Below the pieces are notes generated by a model. It was not told the DNA's origin and did no database searches. It worked only from the letters and a program-made list of their open reading frames with translations. This document shows, one piece after another, positions 7,684 through 14,246 of a stretch of DNA of 23,781 bases (the stretch's first letter is position 1; every line of letters begins with the position of its first letter). The DNA is taken from contig CAMCEP010000009.1 in assembly GCA_945873675.1 (NCBI GenBank), positions 1 through 23,781 on the forward strand, read 5' to 3'. The position numbers were made by a program, and so were the translations under genes. Source of the DNA: Asaia bogorensis (GTDB taxonomy: Bacteria > Pseudomonadota > Alphaproteobacteria > Acetobacterales > Acetobacteraceae).

Positions 7684-8571
7684 ATGCATGATGCCATGAT
7701 CATCCGCCCCGATCCCGCCGATCCGCGCCTTACGCGCCGCGTCTCAGGGCGCGACCATACAGGCGCGCTGATTGAAGCCAGTGTCACGGTGGAACGCCCG
7801 CTCACGCTGTTCCTGAATGGTCAGGAAATCGTAACCATGATGACCATCGGCGACCGTCCCGAAGATTTGGCGCTTGGGTATCTGCTCAATCAGGGCATGC
7901 TGCACGCCGATGATGATGTGATTGGCGTTGATTATGATGATGATCTCGCTGTTGTGATTGTGCGCACGGCGCGGCGGACGGATTATGAGGAAAAGCTGCG
8001 CAAGAAAACCCTCACTTCCGGCTGCGCCCAGGGCACGGCTTTTGGCGATTTGATGGAAGGCTTCGCTGAAGCAAAATTGCCGCGCGCGGAACTCCGCACA
8101 TCCTGGCTCTATCGCCTGCTAAATCGGATCAATGCGCTGCCGACACTTTATCTTGAAGCCGGCGCCATTCATGGCTGCGCGCTGTGTCGGCAGGATGAAC
8201 CGCTGGTCTATATGGAAGATGTCGGGCGCCATAATGCGGTGGACAAGATCGCGGGCTGGATGTTCCGCAACAAGGAAGCACCTGGCGACAAGATTTTTTA
8301 TACCACCGGGCGCCTGACGTCTGAGATGGTGATCAAGACCGTGCGCATGGGCATTCCTATTCTGGTATCGCGTTCCGGCTTCACCGCCTGGGGCGTGGAA
8401 TTGGCGCGTGAGGCCGGCGTGATGCTGATCGGGCGCTGTAAGGGCAAGCGCTTTGTGGCACTTGCGGGGGAAGACCGCATCATTTTCGATGCTGATCTGC
8501 GTTACGTTGAAGAAGAAAGTGCGAAGCATTGGCGCAAGAATAGCGCGGAAGCGGAACGCGATGGCGGCTGA
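7684..8571 (+). CDS. fdhD: FdhD, formate dehydrogenase accessory sulfurtransferase
   Basis: A protein of 295 aa. FdhD transfers sulfur from IscS to the molybdenum/tungsten cofactor of formate dehydrogenase. Family hallmarks are GDRPEDLALGYLLNQGML (residues 57-74), the Cys site LTSGCAQGT (Cys114), EDVGRHNAVDKIAGW (179-193) and YTTGRLTSEMV. The Cys site usually reads CxxC; here the second Cys is Gly. A different CxxC occurs at 165-168 (IHGCALC), where typical members read like THAAALF. No formate dehydrogenase gene lies in the window. The 3' end overlaps the mobA start, so the two are translationally coupled. There is no clear ribosome binding site at 7684; an ATG at 7696 is an alternative start. 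Confidence 0.93.
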   Translation: MHDAMIIRPDPADPRLTRRVSGRDHTGALIEASVTVERPLTLFLNGQEIVTMMTIGDRPEDLALGYLLNQGMLHADDDVIGVDYDDDLAVVIVRTARRTDYEEKLRKKTLTSGCAQGTAFGDLMEGFAEAKLPRAELRTSWLYRLLNRINALPTLYLEAGAIHGCALCRQDEPLVYMEDVGRHNAVDKIAGWMFRNKEAPGDKIFYTTGRLTSEMVIKTVRMGIPILVSRSGFTAWGVELAREAGVMLIGRCKGKRFVALAGEDRIIFDADLRYVEEESAKHWRKNSAEAERDGG

Positions 8572-9190
8572 AACGCTCGGCCTCGTGCTGGCGGGTGGGC
8601 TCGCGCGGCGCATGGGGGGCGGGGATAAGCCGCTGCGTTTGCTCGGTGGGCGGCCATTATTGGATCACGTTTTGGTGCGTATTACGCCGCAGGTCGCGGC
8701 GGTGGCGCTGAATGCCAATGGCGATCCCGCGCGCTTTGCCGCCTTTGGGCTGCCTGTGGTGGCGGACCCCTTGCCGGATCATCCCGGGCCATTGGCTGGC
8801 ATTCTCGCCGGCCTGGAATGGGCGGCAGCGCATCGGCCGGACATTGCTTGGGTGGCCTCAGTCCCCGGGGATTGCCCCTTCATTCCGGCGGATTTTGTCG
8901 CGCGGCTGCATTTGGCGCGGGAAGCGGCGGCGGTGCCGATGGCCGCGGCATCCTCGGGCGGCCAAAGCCACCCGCCGGCGGCACTTTGGCCCGTGGCGCT
9001 GCGCGGCGAATTGCGTGCCGCACTTTTGGCCGGGGAGCGCAAGATAGACCGTTGGACCGCACGTTTCGGCTGCGCCGATGCCGCCTGGCCCGCCACCCCC
9101 CATGACCCCTTCTTCAACGCCAATGCGCCAGAGGATTTGGCGTTGGCGGGAGAAATCTTGCAAAGCCTGCCGCCCGAAGCCATAAGCTGA
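8561..9190 (+). CDS. mobA: MobA, molybdenum cofactor guanylyltransferase
   Basis: A protein of 209 aa that attaches GMP to molybdopterin to make the bis-MGD cofactor. The N-terminal nucleotide-binding signature LVLAGGLARRMGGGDKPL (residues 8-25) is clear, followed by DHPGPLAGILAGLEW (73-87), the metal-binding VPGDCPF (Asp104) and the C-terminal NANAPEDL. The ATG at 8561 overlaps the end of fdhD by 11 bp. A longer frame from 8453 only duplicates fdhD-coding bases. Pairing with fdhD is functionally coherent: both mature the cofactor of formate dehydrogenases. Confidence 0.94.
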   Translation: MAAETLGLVLAGGLARRMGGGDKPLRLLGGRPLLDHVLVRITPQVAAVALNANGDPARFAAFGLPVVADPLPDHPGPLAGILAGLEWAAAHRPDIAWVASVPGDCPFIPADFVARLHLAREAAAVPMAAASSGGQSHPPAALWPVALRGELRAALLAGERKIDRWTARFGCADAAWPATPHDPFFNANAPEDLALAGEILQSLPPEAIS

Positions 9191-9218
9191 GACAGGCTAA
9201 GTCTACCGGGAGAACACC

Positions 9219-9344
9219 ATGAACGGCATCATCAGCGGCATCTGCATTGCCATCGTCATTGCCATCGGCGCGGCATTTTATTTGGACCACAAGGTGCAGC
9301 AAAGCGCCGAGACCGCCTACGCCACCTCCGGCGTCCGGCTGTGA
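9219..9344 (+). CDS. Small single-pass membrane protein, 41 aa
   Basis: A frame from ATG 9219 to TGA 9342-9344 encodes 41 aa. Residues 4-22 form one hydrophobic helix (IISGICIAIVIAIGAAFYL), followed by a short polar tail ending in TSGVRL. CGGGAGA lies about five bases upstream of the ATG, a good ribosome binding site. Its stop shares one base with the ATG of the lipoprotein gene (TGATG), so the two are probably translated together. It lies 28 bp after mobA. Function unknown; the site, hydrophobic profile and coupling argue that it is real. No enzymatic motif is possible at this size. Confidence 0.72.
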   Translation: MNGIISGICIAIVIAIGAAFYLDHKVQQSAETAYATSGVRL

Positions 9345-9652
9345 TGTTCCGGCGCGGAGCCTTGCTCGCCGCTTTGGCGCTGGCTGCCTGCGCCGAAACG
9401 CCGGCTTCCGCGCCCAGTGCGCCCTCAGCGCCGCGTGCGGCGTCAAGCCCGGCGCCGACACCTTCCAACCTGCCAACTATCGGCCAGGCAGGCACGGAAC
9501 GCGCCATGTCCACGCTGCAACGGGAACTGGATCAGGATAGCGCCAATGAACGGCTTGATGCGCTGGACCCGGAAGCGCCGCGCGGTGATATGGCGCCGCT
9601 GCGCACTCCTTACGAAATAGGCGGCAATACGCGCTTGCCGACGCGGCGTTAG
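9344..9652 (+). CDS. Small lipoprotein, proline/alanine/serine-rich
   Basis: A protein of 102 aa with a lipoprotein signal peptide: two Arg, a hydrophobic stretch and the lipobox LAAC with Cys16 as the lipidated residue. A low-complexity Ala/Ser/Pro linker (residues 20-45) follows, then a polar segment (STLQRELDQDSANERLDALD) and a basic end. No known domain is recognised. ATG 9344 overlaps the stop of the 41-aa membrane protein; a GTG at 9341 is also possible. A strong hairpin follows eight bases after the stop. Likely anchored in the inner leaflet of the outer membrane; function unknown. Confidence 0.75.
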   Translation: MFRRGALLAALALAACAETPASAPSAPSAPRAASSPAPTPSNLPTIGQAGTERAMSTLQRELDQDSANERLDALDPEAPRGDMAPLRTPYEIGGNTRLPTRR

Positions 9653-9659
9653 AAATGCT

Positions 9660-9686
9660 CCGCGCCAGGCTTCATGCCTGGCGCGG
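9660..9686. terminator. Strong hairpin between convergent genes, likely bidirectional terminator
   Basis: An uninterrupted 11-bp GC-rich stem (9660-9670 with 9676-9686) closes a 5-base loop, TTCAT. It lies between the stop of the lipoprotein gene (9652) and the stop of the CoA-transferase gene (9705). Neither side has a long T tract, so it may act as a weak intrinsic terminator or a 3'-end stabiliser. Confidence 0.65.
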
Positions 9687-9704
9687 TTACGCCCCAGACC
9701 AGCG

Positions 9705-10877
9705 TCAAATCGCCTTCGCCGCGCGCAAGGCGGCAATTTCTTCGGCCGTGAAGCCAAATTCGCCCAGAACCTGATCCGTATGTTCGCCGCGTTCCGGGGT
9801 TGGATTGCGCGCGCAGGTTACGCCGGCGATCTGCATCGGCGCGCGCACCAGGGCGATTTCGCCAAGCGCGGGATGCGCGACCGGCATCGCCATGCCGAGG
9901 TGCTTCACCTGCGTATCAGCGAAAACTTGATCCATGGTGTAGACTGGCCCACTCGGCACGCCGGCCTTGTTCAGCCCTTCCACCCAATCGGCGGTGGTTT
10001 TTTCAATCAGGCGCGATTGCAGCAGCGCATTGGTCTTGTCGCGATTGGCATGGCGCGTCTTGTCCGTGGCGAAGGCAGGGTCCTTGGCTTCTTCGGTAAT
10101 GCCAAGCGTGGCCACAATGCGGTCCCACATTTGCTGCCCGCCGCCGGCCAGGTTCATCAGCCCATCCTTGGTACGGAACAGGCCGGTCGGTGTCGTGGTT
10201 GGGTGGTCATTGCCGGCCTGGCCTGGGATATCGCCCTTCATCGTCCAGCGGGTCGCCTGGAAATCCATCATGGCAATCATGGCTTCCAGCAGGCTGGTAT
10301 GCACCCAGCGTCCCTTGCCCGTTGTCTCGCGCTCCAGCAGCGCCACCAGAATGCCGATCGCGGTGTAAAGCCCCGCCGTCAGGTCCGCGACAGGAATACC
10401 CGCCCGCACCGGGCCCTGTCCGGGCATGCCGGTGACACTCATGATGCCACCCATGCCCTGGGCAATTTGGTCAAAACCTGGCCGCTTGGCATAGGGCCCA
10501 TCCTGGCCGAAGCCGGAAATCGAGCCCAACACAATGCGCGGATTGACTGCCGATAGCGCGGCGAAATCAATCCCCAAGCGCGCCTTCACATCCGGGCGGT
10601 AGTTTTCCACCACCACATCGGCCTTGGCGACAAGGCGATGGAAGGCCGCCAAGCCTTCGGGCGCCTTCAAATTCAGCGTCATGCCGCGCTTGTTGCGGTG
10701 CGTGTTCTGGAAATCCGGCCCATGGCGCTCGCCCCCCATGCCCTTGCCCGTATCCACCTCATCGGTCGCTTCCACCTTGATCACATTGGCGCCCCAATCG
10801 GCGAGCTGACGCACGCAGGTGGGGCCGGAACGGACGCGGGTCAGGTCAAGCACGGTGAAGCGGGAAAGCGGCATCAT
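9705..10877 (-). CDS. Class III (CaiB/BaiF family) CoA-transferase
   Basis: A protein of 390 aa of the family that moves CoA between carboxylic acids by way of an aspartyl-CoA thioester. The likely catalytic Asp136 lies in KRPGFDQIAQGMGG. Other family features are VLDLTRVRSGPTCVRQLADWGA (residues 9-30 in part), the VVVENYRPDVKARLGI stretch and the C-terminal GEHTDQVLGEFGF. Length is normal. ATG 10877 was chosen because TGGAGA sits about eight bases upstream on this strand; an in-frame codon at 10934 is less likely. It is divergent from a crotonase-fold gene 123 bp away, which suggests joint acyl-CoA metabolism. Substrate not predictable. Confidence 0.93.
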   Translation of the reverse strand: MMPLSRFTVLDLTRVRSGPTCVRQLADWGANVIKVEATDEVDTGKGMGGERHGPDFQNTHRNKRGMTLNLKAPEGLAAFHRLVAKADVVVENYRPDVKARLGIDFAALSAVNPRIVLGSISGFGQDGPYAKRPGFDQIAQGMGGIMSVTGMPGQGPVRAGIPVADLTAGLYTAIGILVALLERETTGKGRWVHTSLLEAMIAMMDFQATRWTMKGDIPGQAGNDHPTTTPTGLFRTKDGLMNLAGGGQQMWDRIVATLGITEEAKDPAFATDKTRHANRDKTNALLQSRLIEKTTADWVEGLNKAGVPSGPVYTMDQVFADTQVKHLGMAMPVAHPALGEIALVRAPMQIAGVTCARNPTPERGEHTDQVLGEFGFTAEEIAALRAAKAI

Positions 10878-10943
10878 GGCGGTATCTCCAGGAAAATTCG
10901 CCGCCTTGTTGGCATTGCCGCCGCCCCTGGGCAAGAGACCGGG

Positions 10944-10971
10944 TTGACGCGCCCGCGCCGCGCGCTACCCA
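10944..10971 (+). promoter_or_regulatory. Candidate sigma-70-type promoter for the crotonase-fold gene
   Basis: TTGACG (10944-10949) and TACCCA (10966-10971) are separated by 16 bases and lie about 30 bases before the ATG at 11001. The -35 box is good and the -10 box is poor. The 123-bp space also has to serve the divergent CoA-transferase gene. Confidence 0.3.
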
Positions 10972-11000
10972 TGCGCTCACCAAAACCCAAGGATATGACC

Positions 11001-11783
11001 ATGAGCGAAGATCTGCTGCACGAAATCCGCGAAGGCGGCATTGCCTGGACCACTTTCAACCGCCCGCAAGCCCGCAATGCCATGACCTTCGCCATGTATG
11101 CGCGGCTTGCCGAATTGGCCGATGAGATCAGCGCCGATCCCGCTATCCGCGTATGGGTGATCATGGGCGCGGGCGGCAAGGCTTTCGCGTCCGGCACCGA
11201 TATCTCCCAATTCCGCGAATTCCGCACCGCCGAGGATGCGCTGAATTACGAAGCGCGCATTGATAAGGTGCTGGGCGCGCTCGAGAGCTGCACCAAGCCC
11301 GTGATCGCGGCCATCACTGGTGCTTGCACCGGCGGTGGGCTTGGCATTGCCGGCTGCTGCGATATCCGCATTGCCGATAAGGGGGCGCGCTTCGGCCTGC
11401 CGATTGCGAAGACGCTCGGCAATATCCTCAACATGCATAATTTCGCGCGCTTCTACGCGCTGGTTGGCCCTGCCGCGGTGACGGAAATGATCATGACTGC
11501 GCGGCTCTTTTCCGCCGATGAGGCAAAGCATATCGGCTTGATTTCCGAAATGCTGGAAACACCTGATGATGTGTCGGCGCGTGCCATGGAATTGGCGACC
11601 AATATCTCCGGCCTCGCGCCGCTGACGTTGCGCGCCACCAAGGAAGCCATCCGCCGCCTGCGCAAGGCCACCAGCGAGGTTGAGGGTGATGATCTGGTGA
11701 CCATGTGCTTCACCAGCGCCGATTTCCAGGAAGGCGTCAGCGCCTTCCTCAATAAGCGCGCGCCGCAATTTACGGGGCGGTAA
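11001..11783 (+). CDS. Enoyl-CoA hydratase/isomerase (crotonase) family protein lacking the catalytic glutamates
   Basis: A protein of 260 aa with the crotonase fold. The oxyanion-hole loops are present: KAFASGTDISQF (residues 60-71) and ITGACTGGGLGIAGCCDIRIA (105-125). The two glutamates used by enoyl-CoA hydratase are absent: the position of Glu144 in rat crotonase is Gly115 and the position of Glu164 is Ile135 (FGLPIAKTLG). CoA binding and thioester-enolate stabilisation are likely, but ordinary hydration is not. The start at 11001 has AGGA with suitable spacing; an ATG six bases upstream sits too close to that site. It is followed after 23 bp by a Bug-type binding protein gene and is divergent from the CoA-transferase gene. 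Confidence 0.9.
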   Translation: MSEDLLHEIREGGIAWTTFNRPQARNAMTFAMYARLAELADEISADPAIRVWVIMGAGGKAFASGTDISQFREFRTAEDALNYEARIDKVLGALESCTKPVIAAITGACTGGGLGIAGCCDIRIADKGARFGLPIAKTLGNILNMHNFARFYALVGPAAVTEMIMTARLFSADEAKHIGLISEMLETPDDVSARAMELATNISGLAPLTLRATKEAIRRLRKATSEVEGDDLVTMCFTSADFQEGVSAFLNKRAPQFTGR

Positions 11784-11806
11784 TTGCAACAAGCCGGGAG
11801 GAAACA

Positions 11807-12787
11807 ATGAAAACAAAAATTGCGCGCCGGAGTTTCGGCGCGCTTGGCCTTGCGGGTTTGTTGCCCGCAACGGCAGGGGCGCAGCAGGATTATCCCTCAC
11901 GCGCCATCACAATGCTGGTGGGTTTCGCACCAGGGGGCGGGACGGATATCATTTCGCGCTTCCTGCAGCCTTTTTTGCAGGATGAGTTTCGCCAGACCAT
12001 TGCGGTAGAAAACCGCCCTGGCGCTTCGGGGACACTTGCCGTCACGGCGCTGTCTCGCGCGCGGCCCGATGGCTATACCATGTTGATGACGACCATCAGC
12101 GCATCCGCCGTGGTGCCGCCGCTGATGAACCCGCCGCCCTTCGACATTTACCGCGACCAAGTAGCGGTGGTGCATGCCGCGACCGTGCCGCTGGTAGCCG
12201 TGGTGCCGGCCAATGCGCCATCAGCGACGATGCGGGATTTGATCGAACGCGCGCGGCGTGAACCCGGCGTGTTGAATTACTCATCCTCGGGTGTCGCCAC
12301 CCAGCAGCATTTGGCGGCGGAATTGCTTTCTTCAGCCGCTGGTGTGCGCATGACCCATGTGCCATTCCGCGGCACGGGCCAGGCAGTGAATGAAATCTTG
12401 GCCGGGCGCATAGACCTCGCCATTGATACACTGCCGACTTACCTGCCGCATATTCGCGCTGGGCGCGTGCGCGCGCTGGCGGTGACTTTGCCGCAGCGCG
12501 TGGAATGGCTGCCCGATGTGCCCACCGTGGCGGAGCTCGGCTTTCCTGGTTTTGACGCCAATGTTTGGTATATGCTGATGGGCCCGCCCGGGCTGCCGAC
12601 GCCAATTGCCGAACGCTGGGTGGCGGCGGTGAACAAGGCTTTCGCTGATCCCACCATCCGCCAACGCGTGCGTGATGCTGGCTTTCTGATTGGTGGCGGC
12701 AGCCAGGCCGATGCGGCGGCGATGCTGAAAAACGACGCGGAGCGTTACGCTGCGTTGGTGCGCGGCGCGAATATCAAGCTTGATTGA
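11807..12787 (+). CDS. Tripartite tricarboxylate transporter (Bug/TctC family) substrate-binding protein
   Basis: A periplasmic binding protein of 326 aa. The N-terminus ARRSFGALGLAGLLPATAGA has a twin-Arg and a hydrophobic core, consistent with Tat or Sec export, with cleavage near AGA-Q. Family signatures are YPSRAITMLVGFAPGGGTDI (residues 29-48), VENRPGASG, NYSSSGVATQQHLAAELL, HVPFRGTGQAVNEILAGRID and LPDVPTVAELGFPGF. GGGAGGAA lies just upstream of the ATG. No TctA/TctB membrane genes are nearby, so it is an orphan receptor, common in this family. The ligand is probably a small organic acid, perhaps the substrate of the adjacent CoA-linked enzymes (inference). Confidence 0.94.
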   Translation: MKTKIARRSFGALGLAGLLPATAGAQQDYPSRAITMLVGFAPGGGTDIISRFLQPFLQDEFRQTIAVENRPGASGTLAVTALSRARPDGYTMLMTTISASAVVPPLMNPPPFDIYRDQVAVVHAATVPLVAVVPANAPSATMRDLIERARREPGVLNYSSSGVATQQHLAAELLSSAAGVRMTHVPFRGTGQAVNEILAGRIDLAIDTLPTYLPHIRAGRVRALAVTLPQRVEWLPDVPTVAELGFPGFDANVWYMLMGPPGLPTPIAERWVAAVNKAFADPTIRQRVRDAGFLIGGGSQADAAAMLKNDAERYAALVRGANIKLD

Positions 12788-12887
12788 ACATTTTCAAGCC
12801 AAGTGGAAAACTTGGCGGCTCGGAAAATGCGATCAAACAAAGTTTAGTGCCTGTCAGGTTAACGAACGTGAACGGGACGCGCACTAA
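12788..12887. other. AT-richer spacer between convergent genes with a weak hairpin
   Basis: This 100-bp gap between convergent stops is visibly richer in A/T than its surroundings. It holds a short hairpin: GCCAAG (12798-12803), a 7-base loop, and CTTGGC (12811-12816). On the minus strand a run TTGAAAA follows. It could be a weak terminator. No gene is supported here; a plus-strand frame from TTG 12784 runs antisense into the next gene. Confidence 0.4.
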
Positions 12888-14141
12888 TCAGCTTGTTGAG
12901 GTAATCGCCGGCGCAAGCGCGGCTGATTTCGCTGCCGTGTGTGATGGGTTGCGGAAACGCAGCTCCCCACCCGCCACGGCGTCCGGCGGCGCCAAGCCGA
13001 AAAGCTCGGCGCGCGAAGAACAGGCCGCCGCTACCACGCGCCGGGCGGCATGGCCCGCCAGAAAGCGCCGCACCGCGCCTTCCAGCGCCAATTCATCGCG
13101 CAGGCTCCGCCATTCTGCGCGGTCCATATCTTCGATGAAGACCGAAACAATGCCGGGCTTGGCACCTGATAGCCGTTCTGCCGCGGCACCCGCCATGCGC
13201 GCCGCGACCGCGTCCGAAATACTGTTTTCCTGACCGGCGCGCGCTGCCAATACAAACACCGATCCGCCGGCAGGATCGCCGGTCACGGCCAAATGCGCCT
13301 CTGGCCCGAATTGCTGACGCAGCCTGCCGGGCAGGGGATCCGCCTGCGCACCGGCCAACACCAGCGGGTCAAGCTTCAACACCGCATCGGCGCTGCTATC
13401 CTGGCGCTTTTCGGCGGCCAGCATGGCCATGATCCGCCTTTGCAATTCCGCGGCCTTATCGGGGCCGGAAAGCCCATCGGGCAGCGTCATGCGCAGCACA
13501 TAGCGGCCAGGATGCGCGGCAAGCCAGGTTTGCAATTCGGGATTGACGCTATCCATCAGCGCATACCAATGCCCGCGCTGCACCGGCCGGCCTTCTTCGG
13601 CGGAGATGGTTTCGCACACCACTTCTGCGACAGAACCACCGCGGCTGATGGTCAGATCATGCGCGCTATTTTCAGCAAGGCCGGTGAAGCGCACCTCAAA
13701 GCCCTGCGCGCGATAAAGCGCCGCGCTGCGCAGCAAATGGAAAAGCGGGATCAGAGTCGCCTCACCGGAAAGCCCTTCAGCAATCAGGGCGCGCAGCTTG
13801 GTGCGCGGAAGCTCGGGAAGGCTTTTGGCGAGTTGCACTGCCTCGGCCGCAAAGCCAAGCGCAAGGCGTTCCGCACTGCCCTGTGCCGTGCCACGCGCGG
13901 CGCGCGCTAGGGCAAATTCCAAGGCGTGGCGATGTTGCGTGGCGCGGCCCAAAAAAGCGCTGGATTGCGCGCGTTGGCCAAGATCAGCGAGCCGCGCGGC
14001 CCAAAGCTCAGCTCCCACAAGCCGGAGAAAATCCGGCATGGCCTTGGGATTATTGGTGGCTTCGGAAAGCGGCATGGCAAGCACCTTTGCTGCGCAAAGC
14101 CATGAATTCGGCTCCACGCGGAAACGCGTTAGCTGAGCCAA
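12888..14141 (-). CDS. Conserved-looking protein of unknown function, 417 aa
   Basis: I do not assign a family with confidence. The N-terminal half is alpha-helical and Ala/Leu-rich. A middle segment contains FEVRFTGLAENSAHDLTI and AEVVCETISAEEGRPVQRG (residues 148-190); the pattern Asp162 ... Glu173-V-V-C-E177 resembles a degenerate PD-(D/E)XK nuclease core, but the usual lysine is missing. The C-terminal part (residues 260-417) is mixed alpha/beta. No signal peptide or membrane span is seen. The start at 14141 is a TTG preceded by GAGG with six bases spacing. ATG 14075 is an alternative (AAGG eight bases upstream) and would shorten the protein by 22 aa. It follows the dsbD-type gene on the same strand after 105 bp, with a candidate promoter in the gap. 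Confidence 0.75.
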   Translation of the reverse strand: MAQLTRFRVEPNSWLCAAKVLAMPLSEATNNPKAMPDFLRLVGAELWAARLADLGQRAQSSAFLGRATQHRHALEFALARAARGTAQGSAERLALGFAAEAVQLAKSLPELPRTKLRALIAEGLSGEATLIPLFHLLRSAALYRAQGFEVRFTGLAENSAHDLTISRGGSVAEVVCETISAEEGRPVQRGHWYALMDSVNPELQTWLAAHPGRYVLRMTLPDGLSGPDKAAELQRRIMAMLAAEKRQDSSADAVLKLDPLVLAGAQADPLPGRLRQQFGPEAHLAVTGDPAGGSVFVLAARAGQENSISDAVAARMAGAAAERLSGAKPGIVSVFIEDMDRAEWRSLRDELALEGAVRRFLAGHAARRVVAAACSSRAELFGLAPPDAVAGGELRFRNPSHTAAKSAALAPAITSTS

Positions 14142-14203
14142 GCCAACCTCGGGTCGTGCCAGCGCAAGCGCTAAGCAATTCGGTCTTGATGCCGATGTGC
14201 TGG

Positions 14204-14233
14204 AGATAACGCGCCGCCCCCGGGGGGCGTCAA
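14204..14233 (-). promoter_or_regulatory. Candidate promoter for the 417-aa protein, with GC-rich dyad in the spacer
   Basis: Read on the minus strand, TTGACG (preceded by C, the alphaproteobacterial form) is followed after 18 bases by TTATCT. The spacer is almost pure G/C and can form a short CGCCC/GGGCG hairpin. That hairpin lies 18-30 bases after the stop of the upstream reductase gene, so it might instead act in termination. The 10-bp sequence CAAGCGCTAA occurs twice in the gap (14165-14174 and 14231-14240). Confidence 0.3.
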
Positions 14234-14246
14234 GCGCTAACTAACC

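Noticed and set aside
9191..9218. Possible terminator after mobA
   Set aside because: No stem of useful length is visible in the 28-bp gap; the next small gene is probably in the same transcript.
10638..11000. N-terminal extension of the crotonase-fold protein
   Set aside because: The extension is antisense to the CoA-transferase gene. The family starts at 11001, which has a ribosome binding site.
12784..13233. Plus-strand frame of 149 aa after the Bug-type gene
   Set aside because: Most of it is antisense to the 417-aa gene, with Ser/Arg/Ala-rich shadow composition. The first 35 codons lie in a spacer and show no family signal.
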